From Planctomycetota bacterium (GTDB taxonomy: Bacteria; Planctomycetota; UBA1135; UBA2386), in NCBI GenBank assembly GCA_016794425.1, contig JAEUHR010000035.1, positions 1 to 64,000 of the forward strand: a stretch of DNA of 64,000 nt. Direction: 5' to 3'. The notes under the pieces are model-generated. The model was not told the origin of the DNA. It saw only the letters and a list, made by a program, of their open reading frames with translations, and ran no database searches. Position numbers and translations under genes: made by a program. Below are positions 43,416 through 52,611 of the stretch, in pieces (the first letter of the stretch is position 1; each line of letters starts with the position of its first letter).

Positions 43416-44201
43416 TTACCCGGTCCGCGGGCAGGCGGCGCGCAGCGCCCGCACCCGGGCACCGTCGACCGGCGCCGTCACGACGCCGTCGCGCTTCAGC
43501 GCCGTGCCGACGATCGCCCCGTCGCATCGGGGCCACAGCACCGGCGCGTTGGCGATCGACAGCCCGGATCCGATCCAGATCGGGAACGTCCCCACCGCGG
43601 CCCGCACGGCGTCCAACCAGTCGACGTCGACCGGCGCGCCGGTGCGCGTGCCGGACAGCACCAGCGCGTCGGCGCCCGAGCGCTCGGCCAGGTCCTGCGC
43701 GGCCGCCGCCGCGTCGAACGGCTGCAGCGGCACCGCGTGCTTGACCAGGTGGTCGGCCAGCAGCACGACTTCGGCACCGAGCTGCCGCCGGTAGGTCGCG
43801 AGCCGCGCGGCCTCGCCTTCGATGATGCCCTGGTCGGTCACGTAGGCCTGCGCCAGCACGTTGACGCGCACCCAGCGCGCACCGGTCACGGCGGCTATGC
43901 CGAGCGCGGCGCAGCCGTCGTTGCGCAGGCAGTTGATGCCGATCGGCAGGCCGCACTCGGCCGCGATGCGGTCCGCGACCACCGCCAGCGCCGCGGCCGT
44001 GTGCGGCGGCGTCGGATCGTCGCGCGTGCCCTTGTGGAACGGCGCGCAGCCGAAGTTCTCGACGATCACGCCGTCGAAACCGCCGGCCGCGAGTTCGCGC
44101 GCGTCGGCCAGCGCCGCGTCGAGCACGGCGCGCATCGACCGGTGGCCCGGGCGGCCGGGCAGCGGCAGCAGGTGCACGACACCGAGCAGCGGGCCGGCCA
44201 T
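43416..44201 (-). CDS. BtpA/SgcQ-family TIM-barrel protein
   Basis: This 261-aa protein matches the BtpA family: GVVHLLPLPGRPGH at the N-terminus, GFDGVIVENFGCAPFHK, GINCLRNDG, ARWVRVNVLAQAYVTDQGIIEG and ADALVLSGTRTGAPVD. The family adopts a TIM barrel; BtpA is linked to photosystem I stability in cyanobacteria, while SgcQ lies in sugar operons. No photosynthesis gene is present, and the sugar-related context here favours a metabolic role. It lies between two glycosyltransferase genes on the same strand. Confidence 0.88.
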   Translation of the reverse strand: MAGPLLGVVHLLPLPGRPGHRSMRAVLDAALADARELAAGGFDGVIVENFGCAPFHKGTRDDPTPPHTAAALAVVADRIAAECGLPIGINCLRNDGCAALGIAAVTGARWVRVNVLAQAYVTDQGIIEGEAARLATYRRQLGAEVVLLADHLVKHAVPLQPFDAAAAAQDLAERSGADALVLSGTRTGAPVDVDWLDAVRAAVGTFPIWIGSGLSIANAPVLWPRCDGAIVGTALKRDGVVTAPVDGARVRALRAACPRTG

Positions 44202-44205
44202 CGGA

Positions 44206-45078
44206 TCACCCCGGCAGCAGGCTGCGCAGACGCATGCGCCAGCCCTTCCAGCTGCGGCGCAGCCGATCGGCCTCGGTGATCCACTGCCGCGCTTCGGCGC
44301 GCTGCCCCTGCGTGATCAGGTCGTAGGCGACGTCGAGCCGCAGTTCGGCGCGGCGGCGTCGCACCAGCGCCTGGAAGTGCGCCTCGCCGTCGTGCGCCTG
44401 CGCCACGCGATCGAGGATCTTGTCGACGCCGCGCAGGAAGCGCTGGTTGGCCGACAGGCTCGCGCCGTGCACGCGGTAGAACGTCATCGGCTCCGCCACG
44501 TAGGCGATCGGCTCGCGCGCGCTCATGCGCAGCCAGAGGTCGTAGTCCTCGGTCGCGATCAGGTCCGGGTCCTCGTCGAACGCACCGGCTTCGACGACCG
44601 CGGCGCGGCGCGCGACCACCGAACTGCACACGATCGGGTTGTGCTTCAGCAGCAGCTCGAGCGTCAGCACGTCCGGCACGACGCGGCGGTCGTTCTTGCG
44701 CCGCTCGACGCGGTCGCCGCGCACGACCCAGGCATCGGTCGACAGGCACGACGCACCGAGCTCGCGCAGCCGGCCGACCGAGCGTTCGAGCTTGTCGGGC
44801 GCATACCAGTCGTCGGCGTCGAGGAACGCGACGAACTCGCTGGTCGCCTCGCGCAGGCCGCGGTTGCGCGCCGCCCCGGGCCCGGCCCGGTCCTGCCGCA
44901 GCACCGTCGCGCCGTGCTGCTCGGCGACCGCGGCGGTCGCGTCGGTCGAACCGTCGTCGACGACGACGACTCGCTCGGGCGGCGTGGTCTGCTGGTGCAG
45001 CGAGCGCAGCGTCACCGGCAGGAACTCCGCCGAGTTGTACGCCGGCACGACCACGGTCACGGGGCAGCCCGGCGTCAC
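44206..45078 (-). CDS. Family 2 glycosyltransferase (GT-A)
   Basis: This 290-aa enzyme has the GT2 core: VTVVVPAYNSAEFLPVTLRSL, VVVVDDGSTDATAAVAE, AGPGAARNRGLREA and FLDADDWYAPDKLE with the metal-binding DAD. EDYDLWLRM is the probable catalytic-base region. The C-terminus is helical and basic (RLRRSWKGWRMRLRSLLPG), perhaps contacting the membrane. It starts at GTG in a GTGA overlap with the flippase stop, so they are made together. It likely adds sugars to a lipid-linked unit. Confidence 0.9.
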   Translation of the reverse strand: MTPGCPVTVVVPAYNSAEFLPVTLRSLHQQTTPPERVVVVDDGSTDATAAVAEQHGATVLRQDRAGPGAARNRGLREATSEFVAFLDADDWYAPDKLERSVGRLRELGASCLSTDAWVVRGDRVERRKNDRRVVPDVLTLELLLKHNPIVCSSVVARRAAVVEAGAFDEDPDLIATEDYDLWLRMSAREPIAYVAEPMTFYRVHGASLSANQRFLRGVDKILDRVAQAHDGEAHFQALVRRRRAELRLDVAYDLITQGQRAEARQWITEADRLRRSWKGWRMRLRSLLPG

Positions 45079-46508
45079 CGTTTCCCCCTGCCGCGCACTT
45101 TGTGGATCACCGCCACCACGATGTCGCGGATGTAGCGGAAATCGCCCGGTTGGACGAACAAGAACCGCCAGATCGGGGTTCCGGTCTGGCGTGCGTAGGC
45201 GACCGACGTGTAGATCGTCGAAGCGACGTAGGCGACCGAGGATGCGGCCGCGGCGCCGATCGCGCCGTGGTCGGGGATCAGCAGCACGTCGAGGCCGAGC
45301 ATCGTGACCAGCACGAGCAGCTGCGCGTGCACGCAGGTCTGCAGCCGATCCCGCGCCGCCAGGTCCGCCTGCAGCACCTTCGACACCGTGAACGCGACCG
45401 TGCCCGGCACCAGCACCCACAGCGACGCGCCGACGGTCGGGCTCCACGCCTGCCAGCGCGACGCGTCGCCCCACGCCAGCGTCGTGATCAGGCTCATCAA
45501 CGGATCGATCGCGAGCACGATGCCGAGCGCCCCGACCAGCGACAGCGCGAGCCCGAGCCGCGCCAGGATCGGCGTCAGCATGCGCGCCTGTTCGTGCGTG
45601 CTGCCGGCGACCTTCGAGAAGAACAGGTCGCGCATCGCCTCCGGGAAGTGCCAGACCAGCTCGGCCCAGGTCACCGACATCGAGTAGAACGCGACCTGCG
45701 CGTTGGCGAGGCTCTCGGCCTCGTCCTTGCCGAAGCCGCGGCCGAGCAGCGTCGCCAGGTAGACCGCCGCCAGCACCGGCAGGTCGAGCCGGTGGTTCAG
45801 GTAGGTCAGCGTCGACGTCAGGTTGGCCTTCCAGCCGTAGCGCAGCGCGTCGCGCAGATACGGACGGTCGACGCGCACGCGCAGCCGCACGACGCTGCGC
45901 ACGAGCCACAGCGCCAGCACGGCGACCACCAGTGTCGAGGCCACCCGCCCCCACGCCACCGCCACCGGCACGTCGCCGCGGTGGACCTCGCCGCCGAAGC
46001 CGAAGAAGAACGCGAAGAACGCCGGCAGGAACGCCAGCGACGTGACCACGTGCACGGCGCCGTAGTCGCGGATGCGGTCGGTCGCGAGCTGCGTGCTGTT
46101 CGCGTAGCTGGCGACCAGCAGCAGCGGCACCGCCAGGCACACCGGCACGACCGCGATCGCGTCGAAGCGCCACGCGTCGCCGCCGAACCACGGCAGCACG
46201 ACCAGCGTCACGAACGCCGCCGCGACCGCGACGAAACCGCCCCAGCCGAGCGCCATGCCCATCGAGGTCTCGAACGCGGTCTGCGCCGGGTAGCGGCCGC
46301 GGCGCACGAAGTAGACCAGCGACGTCGCCAGGCCCAGGTTCGCGACCGCACCGAGGATGAACGGCAGCGACGCGGCGATGCCGGCCTTGCCGTGCTCCTG
46401 CGGCAGGTTCGCGCACAGCAGGTAGAGGATCAGGCCGCCGCCCTTGTCCACGACCACGACGAGCACGTGGACCAGGAACGTGAACACGACCCAGCGGCGG
46501 AAGTTCAT
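45075..46508 (-). CDS. Polysaccharide flippase (MOP/Wzx-like)
   Basis: This 477-aa protein has about 12-14 membrane helices with the MATE/MOP pattern: the N-terminal FLVHVLVVVVDKGGGLILYLLC, ILGAVANLGLATSLVYFV, a middle amphipathic loop and AIGAAAASSVAYVASTIYTSV near the end. Such proteins move undecaprenyl-linked oligosaccharide units across the membrane. The coupled GT2 gene and nearby GT4 genes fit this role. No Wzy or Wzz-like gene is in the window, so the locus may be incomplete here. Confidence 0.83.
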   Translation of the reverse strand: MNFRRWVVFTFLVHVLVVVVDKGGGLILYLLCANLPQEHGKAGIAASLPFILGAVANLGLATSLVYFVRRGRYPAQTAFETSMGMALGWGGFVAVAAAFVTLVVLPWFGGDAWRFDAIAVVPVCLAVPLLLVASYANSTQLATDRIRDYGAVHVVTSLAFLPAFFAFFFGFGGEVHRGDVPVAVAWGRVASTLVVAVLALWLVRSVVRLRVRVDRPYLRDALRYGWKANLTSTLTYLNHRLDLPVLAAVYLATLLGRGFGKDEAESLANAQVAFYSMSVTWAELVWHFPEAMRDLFFSKVAGSTHEQARMLTPILARLGLALSLVGALGIVLAIDPLMSLITTLAWGDASRWQAWSPTVGASLWVLVPGTVAFTVSKVLQADLAARDRLQTCVHAQLLVLVTMLGLDVLLIPDHGAIGAAAASSVAYVASTIYTSVAYARQTGTPIWRFLFVQPGDFRYIRDIVVAVIHKVRGRGKR

Positions 46509-46547
46509 CGCGCTACCGGTCGCGCCGCGGGTGCGGCGCCGCTCGGG

Positions 46548-47417
46548 CTACCAGGGCAGCTCGGAGGCCGCGAAGTCTTCCTGGATCTGCGGCAGCAGTT
46601 CCTCGACGCGCGCCGGGTCGAGCCCGATGTGGCCGTAGACCTCGTGGTCGAGCGGCGCCAGCGAAGGACCGACGGTCGACGGGGTTCCGGCCCGCCACGC
46701 GAGTTGATCGGCCAGGTGGATGAGCGAGGAGAGGGAGCGATGGAACGGATCGCGCGAGGGCGAGTGATGGTAGCGGATCGCGATCGCCAGATCCTCGGGC
46801 AACGACCACTTGATCGCCAACACCGAGCCGACGTCGGCGTGCGTGAAACCGAAGTCCTCGACCTCGATCTCGGTCTCGGGCCGCTTCTCCTGCACCGCGC
46901 GGCGCAGCATCGCGAGGTAGCGCGGCGCGGCCTTCTCCATCAGGATGATCTTGCCGATGTCGTGCAGCAGGCCGGCGATGTAGATGTCCTCCGGATGCAC
47001 GTCGGCGAACGCCGGCGCCGACTGCGCCAGCGTGCGCGCCGCGGTGCCCGTGTAGATCGCGTGCTTCCAGAACGCGAGCGGATCGAAGTGCTGGATCTTC
47101 TCGCGCCGTTTGCCGAACGCCGAGAACACGGCGGCCTTCAACGCGACCTTCTTGGTCATGTTGAAGCCCATCACCGACACCGCGAGGCTGACCGACGACA
47201 CGCGCACCTGCAGGCCGTAGTAGGCCGAGTTGACGATGCGCAGGATGTTGGTCGAGACCGCCGGGTCCTTCGACACCACCTTGGCGACGTCGGCCGCCGA
47301 CGCGTCGCTGTTGCCGATCACCTCGTTCAGCTTCAGCAGCACCTCGGGCATGGTCGGCAGCTCGATGGTGTTGTTCACCAAGCCGAGGATGTTCGAGGAC
47401 TGTCCCTGCTGGGCCAT
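46548..47417 (-). CDS. HDOD-domain signalling protein
   Basis: This 289-aa protein has an HDOD domain (about 18-215): LPTMPEVLLKLNEVI, VSKDPAVSTNILRIVNSAYYG, LAVSVMGFNMTKKVALKA and IAGLLHDIGKIIL. The family often lacks phosphodiesterase activity and works in stress or motility signalling through protein contacts. Here the HD dyad is kept, and HH appears later in YHHSPS. I chose the ATG giving MAQQGQSSN. It separates the polysaccharide genes from a divergent glycosyltransferase only 32 nt away. Confidence 0.88.
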   Translation of the reverse strand: MAQQGQSSNILGLVNNTIELPTMPEVLLKLNEVIGNSDASAADVAKVVSKDPAVSTNILRIVNSAYYGLQVRVSSVSLAVSVMGFNMTKKVALKAAVFSAFGKRREKIQHFDPLAFWKHAIYTGTAARTLAQSAPAFADVHPEDIYIAGLLHDIGKIILMEKAAPRYLAMLRRAVQEKRPETEIEVEDFGFTHADVGSVLAIKWSLPEDLAIAIRYHHSPSRDPFHRSLSSLIHLADQLAWRAGTPSTVGPSLAPLDHEVYGHIGLDPARVEELLPQIQEDFAASELPW

Positions 47418-47449
47418 GCGCGTTCCGCTCCGGCCTTGTATCGGGGGCG

Positions 47450-48706
47450 ATGGCCCGCAAGCTTGATGCGAGAAGCGTCGTGCCCACGCCGAGCCGTCAT
47501 CCAAGCGTCGTGTTCCTCTGCCAACGGGTGCCGTGGCCGCCCGATCGCGGCGACCGGATCACGACGTGGCACTTCCTGCAGCACCTGCTGGCGCGCGGCG
47601 CCGAGGTGCGGCTCGGCTGCTTCACCGAGGAAGACCGGGACACCGAGGCGGTGGCGTTCCTGCAGCAGCGCTGCGCCGAAGTCGTCGCACCGCGGCTGTC
47701 GCGGCGCTGGCGCAAGCTCGCGAGCCTGCGCGGCCTGCTGACCGGCGAACCGCTGACGCTGCCGTTCTTCCGCCACGGGACGCTGCGCGCGGCCGTCGAG
47801 CGTTGGACTTCGCGACAGCCGGTCGACCTGGTGTACGTCTATTCGTCGTCGATGGCCCAGTACGCGACCGCGGCGCCGGCCGGAGCCAGGGTGATGCAGT
47901 TCGCCGAGCTGGACTCCGACAAGTGGCGCCAGTTCGCCGACCGCTCCGGCCCGCTCGGCCGCTGGATCTACGGCCGCGAGGCTGAACGGCTGCTCGCGTT
48001 CGAGGACCGCGTCGCGCGCACGTTCTCGCGCCCGCTGGTGGTCAGCGACGTCGAGCGCGATCTGTTCCGCGCCCGCATCCCCGGCGTCGATCCGGCGGTG
48101 CTGCCGAACGGCGTCGACACCGCGCACTTCGTGTCGGCCGGCGACGCCGAACGGCGGCCGCACACGGCGATCTTCACCGGCGTGATGGACTACGAGCCGA
48201 ACGTCGACGGCGTGTGCTGGTTCGTCGACCGCTGCTGGCCGTCGCTGCGCGCGCGCTTTCCGGACGCCGAACTGCTGGTGGTCGGCAGCAAGCCGGTGCC
48301 GGCCGTGCAGGCGCTGGCCGCCGTGCCCGGCGTCACCGTGACCGGCCGCGTCGCGACGACTCCGCCGTGGTTCGACCGGGCCGCGGTCGCGATCGCGCCG
48401 CTGCGGCTCGCGCGCGGCGTGCAGAACAAGGTGCTCGAGGCGATGAGCATGGGCCTGCCGGTGGTCGCGTCGCCGCAGGCCGCGCAGGGCCTCGGCCAGG
48501 TGCCTGCCGGCACGCTGACGGTCGCCGACGGCGAGGCCGCGACGATCGCCGGCGTCGGCGCGCTGTTCGCGGCGCCGGACCAGGCGCGTTCGATCGGCCG
48601 CGCCGCGGCGGCGTGGGTGCGCACCGAGTGGCGCTGGGAACGGATGTACGAACGGCTCGACGCGATCCTGGCGCAGCTCGACGTGCCGTTCGACCGCCGC
48701 GATTGA
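47450..48706 (+). CDS. Glycosyltransferase of the TIGR03087 (exosortase-associated) type
   Basis: This 418-aa GT-B enzyme has the pattern of TIGR03087 sugar transferases that accompany EpsH1/PEP-CTERM systems: VVFLCQRVPWPPDRGDRI, FTGVMDYEPNVDGVCWFVD, LLVVGSKPVPAVQALA and RGVQNKVLEAMSMGLPVV. No exosortase is present in the window. The gene is divergent from the HDOD gene; ATG 47450 is the first in-frame ATG and a GGGGG run lies 2 nt before it. It likely adds a sugar during exopolysaccharide assembly. Confidence 0.85.
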   Translation: MARKLDARSVVPTPSRHPSVVFLCQRVPWPPDRGDRITTWHFLQHLLARGAEVRLGCFTEEDRDTEAVAFLQQRCAEVVAPRLSRRWRKLASLRGLLTGEPLTLPFFRHGTLRAAVERWTSRQPVDLVYVYSSSMAQYATAAPAGARVMQFAELDSDKWRQFADRSGPLGRWIYGREAERLLAFEDRVARTFSRPLVVSDVERDLFRARIPGVDPAVLPNGVDTAHFVSAGDAERRPHTAIFTGVMDYEPNVDGVCWFVDRCWPSLRARFPDAELLVVGSKPVPAVQALAAVPGVTVTGRVATTPPWFDRAAVAIAPLRLARGVQNKVLEAMSMGLPVVASPQAAQGLGQVPAGTLTVADGEAATIAGVGALFAAPDQARSIGRAAAAWVRTEWRWERMYERLDAILAQLDVPFDRRD

Positions 48707-48978
48707 CGCAGCGTTGGCCGGGCGTTCATCGGCGCCGCCGAACGGCCCGAACGATGGCTGCCTGGACCCGGAGTTCCACACCATCGACGCGCTGGTCGTC
48801 GTCGACCTGCTGGCCGCACCCGAGCATCTGCAGCAGCGCTACCTCGGCACCGCGGGTGCGGCTGCGCTGCGGCAGCAGTGGCACGCCGACCCCGCGACAT
48901 CGGCCTGACGGGTCGAGGCATGCCGTTCGCTAGCACGTCGCGGGCGCCGATCCCGGCGCCGTTTCGCCGGCAGCCACC
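48707..48978. other. Intergenic stretch, possible short frame
   Basis: The 272 nt between the glycosyltransferase and the beta-helix genes contain a 64-codon frame (48714-48908, TTG start) with a plausible stretch DALVVVDLLAAPEHLQQRYLG. It has no good start site and I cannot call it a gene. It could be a fragment of a decayed gene. Confidence 0.3.
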
Positions 48979-50088
48979 ATGCGCACCCTCGCCGCCGTCT
49001 GTCTGACCACCGTCACTGCCGTCGGTCTGCCGTCGCAGACGACCCACCTGGTCGGGCCCGGAGGGTTCCCGACGATCGACGCCGCGATCGCGGCGGCGGC
49101 GCCGGGCGACATCGTGCTGGTGCAGGCCGGCGCGTACGGCAGCCTGGCGGTCGACAAGGGCCTGGTGATCCGCGGCCTCGCCGCGGTCTACGTGCAGACG
49201 CTGACGCCGCTCACCTGGCACGTGCCCGCGGGCCAGGTGCTGGAAGTGCAGGACATCCACCTGACCGGCGGCGTCACGATCGGCTCCGGCCAGGTGGCGC
49301 TGATCGGCTGCCAGGTCTCCGGCCAGGTGTTCGGTGCGCCGACGCCGGCGCTGCGCGTGCAGAACGCCGGCGTGCACCTGGTGGACTGCATCGTGACCGC
49401 CAACAGCGGCGCCTCGGCGCTGCCGGCCGTCGAAGCGGCGCAGGCGGACGTGACCGCGGTCGGCTGCACGTTCGCAGTCAGCTGGTTCGGCGCCGCGCCG
49501 CCGGCCGTCGCCGACCTGCAGACGAGCCGGTTCGCCGCCAGCCACTGCACGTTCCAATCGACGCAGGTCGGCGGCCTCGACGCCCCCGGCATCCGCGCCG
49601 GCACCTTCTGTCAGGTCTGGCTCACCGATTCGGCGATCACCACCGGTCCGGACGCGTGCGCGCTCGCGGGCAGCGGCGCGATGTTCCGGGTCGAGCGCTG
49701 CGTGCTGTCGCCGACCACGGCCACCGGCTGCGGCGTGCTGCAGGGCGGCCCGACCCAACTCGGCATCGAGGCCGCGACCGAGTTGCAGAACGGGGCGCCG
49801 TACACGCTGCACTTCACCGGCCAGCCGTTCCAGTGGATCGCCGTGCACGCGAGCACGGGCCTGGCCACGACGCCGCTGCCGACCTTCTTCGAACAGCCGC
49901 TGCAGCTGGACCTGACGTCGTTCTGGTTCGTCGGGCTCTACCCGACCGACTTCGATGGCACGGCTTCGGTGACCTGGAACATGCCGGTCGGCCTGTTCGT
50001 CGACACACCGCTGTGGCTCGAAGCGATCACGATCGAAGCCACCTTCCCCTGGCAGGTAGCGCCGGTCGTCGGCGGTATCGTCCAGTGA
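48979..50088 (+). CDS. Secreted beta-helix protein, tandem copy 1
   Basis: This 369-aa exported protein has a signal peptide (1-20, ending GLPSQ). TTHLVGPGGFPTIDAAIAAA followed by APGDIVLVQAGAYGS is the entry element of pectin-lyase-like right-handed beta-helices (DUF1565-like). Short turns with Asn/Cys and alternating hydrophobics follow to about residue 260. The last 110 residues are a separate beta module ending APVVGGIVQ. It is the first of three tandem paralogues. Binding or cleavage of a polysaccharide is possible; no catalytic set is visible. Confidence 0.82.
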   Translation: MRTLAAVCLTTVTAVGLPSQTTHLVGPGGFPTIDAAIAAAAPGDIVLVQAGAYGSLAVDKGLVIRGLAAVYVQTLTPLTWHVPAGQVLEVQDIHLTGGVTIGSGQVALIGCQVSGQVFGAPTPALRVQNAGVHLVDCIVTANSGASALPAVEAAQADVTAVGCTFAVSWFGAAPPAVADLQTSRFAASHCTFQSTQVGGLDAPGIRAGTFCQVWLTDSAITTGPDACALAGSGAMFRVERCVLSPTTATGCGVLQGGPTQLGIEAATELQNGAPYTLHFTGQPFQWIAVHASTGLATTPLPTFFEQPLQLDLTSFWFVGLYPTDFDGTASVTWNMPVGLFVDTPLWLEAITIEATFPWQVAPVVGGIVQ

Positions 50089-50108
50089 CTCCACGCCCAC
50101 GAGGATCC

Positions 50109-51302
50109 ATGCCCATCCGTTCCCTGCTCCCCCTCACGCTGCTCGCCGCGACGCTGGCTGCGCAGACCACGCACCTGGTCGGCCCCGGCGGCTTCGCGCA
50201 GATCCGCGACGCGATCGCAGTCGCCGCACCGGGGGACGTGATCACAGTCGCCGCCGGCACCTACGCGCACTTCGTCGCCGACAAGGCGCTGACGATCCGC
50301 GCACTCGCACCCGGCTCGGTGCACATCGCGTTCGACCCTTCCGTCGAGTCGGCGGCCTGCCTCGCCAATCCGTTCTGTGCGGTCGGCGTCGGCGTCTCGC
50401 GATTCCAGCCGCCGGCGGGCCAGGCCGTGCACGTCGCCGGGCTCGCGTTCGATGGCACGACGCAGACGATCGGCATCGCCACGATCCGCCACCGCGTGGT
50501 CGTGACCAGCGGCACCGCGACCTTCGACACGTGCACGATGCACGCCTACGACTCGGTCGCCCTGACCATCGACGCCGCACAGGTGCACCTGCAGAACTGC
50601 GTCGTCGGCGGCCAGGGCCTGCTGACGGCTCACGGCGTGGACGCGAACGGCGCGAACCTGATCGCCGTCGACAGCACGCTCGGTGGCAGCCAGACCGCCG
50701 GCTTCGCGCTGCCCGGCGATGCGGTCCGCCTGACGAACAGCACGCTGAAGGCCAGCGGCTGCACGCTCGTCGGCGGCTCGAACTTCTTCGGCGGCGTCGG
50801 CGGCGCCGCCCTGCGCTGCGACGCGGCAAGCCGCGTCTGGATCAGCGATTCGACGGTGACCGGCGGCGGCACGACCTGCGCCGTGGTTGGCACACCGGCG
50901 GTCGGCCACATCGCCCGCTCCACCGCGGCGCCCGTCGGGCCGGCCTGCGGCACCCTGTTGCCGGCGCCGGTGGTCGGCGTCGAACGCCCGGCGCCGATCC
51001 AGAACGGCAGCACGTTCACGGTGCACGTGCACACCGAACCCGGCATGCTCGTCGCGATCCACGGCAGCCCGCGCCTCGCGCAGATCGAAGTCCCCGGCGT
51101 GTTCGCGCAGCCGATCGCGCTCGACCTGACCGCGTTCTTCCTGGCCGGCGTCTACGTCAGCGACGCCAACGGCGACGTCACCGCCAGCTGGAACATGCCG
51201 GCCGGCCAGTACGTCGACGAGACCGTCTGGCTCGAGGCCAGCGCCTGGGGTCCGACGCCGCCGGTCCTGGTCGCGCCGGTGATCGGCGGCGTGATCCGGT
51301 AG
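50109..51302 (+). CDS. Secreted beta-helix protein, tandem copy 2
   Basis: This 397-aa paralogue begins MPIRSLLPLTLLAATLAAQ, then TTHLVGPGGFAQIRDAIAVA and APGDVITVAAGTY. A GAGG site lies 6 nt before the ATG. Compared with copy 1 it has about 28 extra residues after the first turn (including CLANPFCAVGVG). The C-terminal module ends APVIGGVIR. The DNA gap from copy 1 is 20 nt, so the genes likely form an operon. Gene order and similarity point to duplication in place. Confidence 0.82.
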   Translation: MPIRSLLPLTLLAATLAAQTTHLVGPGGFAQIRDAIAVAAPGDVITVAAGTYAHFVADKALTIRALAPGSVHIAFDPSVESAACLANPFCAVGVGVSRFQPPAGQAVHVAGLAFDGTTQTIGIATIRHRVVVTSGTATFDTCTMHAYDSVALTIDAAQVHLQNCVVGGQGLLTAHGVDANGANLIAVDSTLGGSQTAGFALPGDAVRLTNSTLKASGCTLVGGSNFFGGVGGAALRCDAASRVWISDSTVTGGGTTCAVVGTPAVGHIARSTAAPVGPACGTLLPAPVVGVERPAPIQNGSTFTVHVHTEPGMLVAIHGSPRLAQIEVPGVFAQPIALDLTAFFLAGVYVSDANGDVTASWNMPAGQYVDETVWLEASAWGPTPPVLVAPVIGGVIR

Positions 51303-51314
51303 TATCATCGCGCC

Positions 51315-52502
51315 ATGCACGCTCGCGCCGCCGTGCTGTTCTGCCTCGCCGCCCCGCCGACCGCGTTGCTCGCGCAGACGACCCACCAGGTCGGCCCGGG
51401 CGGGTTCGCGCAGATCCGCGACGCGCTGGCGGTCGCTGCACCCGGGGACGAGATCGTCGTCGCCCCCGGCGTCTACGCGCAGTTCTCCGCCACGGTCGGC
51501 GTGACGATCCGCGCCAGCACGCCGGGCGCGGCGTCCGTCGTCTACGACCTGGCGTTCGCTCCGCCCGGCTGCCTGCAGAACGCGCTGTGCGCCACCTTCC
51601 AGGGGCCGACCTTGTTCCAGATCCCGACCGGCCAGACGGCCGTCGTCAGCGGGCTCAGATTCCTGCCGACCACGCAGGCGACGCCGGTTCCCGGTGTCTT
51701 CGTGCGCCACCGTGTCGTCGTCGCCGGCATCGTCACCTTCGAGGCCTGCGACTTCGCGGCCGACGATGTGACCCCGTTGAACGTCGGCCAAGGCAGCCAC
51801 GTGTCGCTGATCGGCTGCACGCTCGTCGGCGGCGGCGCGACGCTGACCGCGCACGGCATGTCCGTCACGCTGGCAACGGTCACCGCGGTGGGTTCCTCGT
51901 TCACCGGCAACGCACCGGTGACGAGCGCACCGGGCAGCGGCATCGACATGCCCTCCGGCGCCAAGCTGCACGGCAGCGAACTGGTCGTGACCGGTGGCGC
52001 CAGCTCGTTCGGCCAGAGTCCGGCGCTGCGCGCTTCGGCGTCGACGGTCTGGCTCGCCGACTCGGTGCTGACCGGCGGCGGCACGGCCTGCCCGATCGCC
52101 GCCAGCGGTGGCAGCCTCGGCCTCGCGCGCACGGTGCTGGCGCCGACCGCCGGCTGCCCGGTGTTGCCGAACCGCTCGCTGCTCGGCGTCGACCAGCCGA
52201 CGCCGCCGACGAACGGCACGGCGTACACGCTGCACTTCCAGACCGACCCGAATCTGCCGGTGTTCGTCTATGCCGCCAACGCAATCGGCAGCGCCTCGCT
52301 GCCGGGCCTGTTCGAACAACCGATCTGCCTCGGCGGCGTGTTCTTCGCCGGCGCCGGAGTCGCCGACGGCAATGGCCTGTTGTCGCTGTCCTGGCCGATG
52401 CCGGCCGGCGCGTTCGTCGGCACGCCGCTGTGGCTGCAGGGCGTCAGCGGCGCCACGCTGCCGCTGCAGCTGAGCCCGCTCACCGGCGGCATCGTGCGCT
52501 GA
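51315..52502 (+). CDS. Secreted beta-helix protein, tandem copy 3
   Basis: This 395-aa protein has the signal peptide MHARAAVLFCLAAPPTALLAQ and then TTHQVGPGGFAQIRDALAVA, nearest to copy 2. It too has the paired Cys segment (PPGCLQNALCATF). The helix body continues to about residue 275 and the C-terminal module ends PLTGGIVR. A TATCAT box lies 6 nt before the ATG, so it may also have a leaderless transcript of its own. Function unknown, as for the other two. Confidence 0.82.
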   Translation: MHARAAVLFCLAAPPTALLAQTTHQVGPGGFAQIRDALAVAAPGDEIVVAPGVYAQFSATVGVTIRASTPGAASVVYDLAFAPPGCLQNALCATFQGPTLFQIPTGQTAVVSGLRFLPTTQATPVPGVFVRHRVVVAGIVTFEACDFAADDVTPLNVGQGSHVSLIGCTLVGGGATLTAHGMSVTLATVTAVGSSFTGNAPVTSAPGSGIDMPSGAKLHGSELVVTGGASSFGQSPALRASASTVWLADSVLTGGGTACPIAASGGSLGLARTVLAPTAGCPVLPNRSLLGVDQPTPPTNGTAYTLHFQTDPNLPVFVYAANAIGSASLPGLFEQPICLGGVFFAGAGVADGNGLLSLSWPMPAGAFVGTPLWLQGVSGATLPLQLSPLTGGIVR

Positions 52503-52611
52503 ACCGAACGAGCGCCGCCGAGCTTTGCCGCGCGGCTCCGGCAGCGCGCGGCTAGACTTCGCGCGCCGCGGACCGCGACCTGCCCTCCACCTCCCGCGCG
52601 CGCCACTCCCG

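Noticed and set aside
43416..44201. A photosystem I assembly gene (BtpA)
   Set aside because: The family name comes from cyanobacteria; nothing else in the window points to photosynthesis.
48714..48908. A 64-codon gene with TTG start
   Set aside because: It has no ribosome binding site or recognisable family; part of it looks protein-like, but support is too weak.
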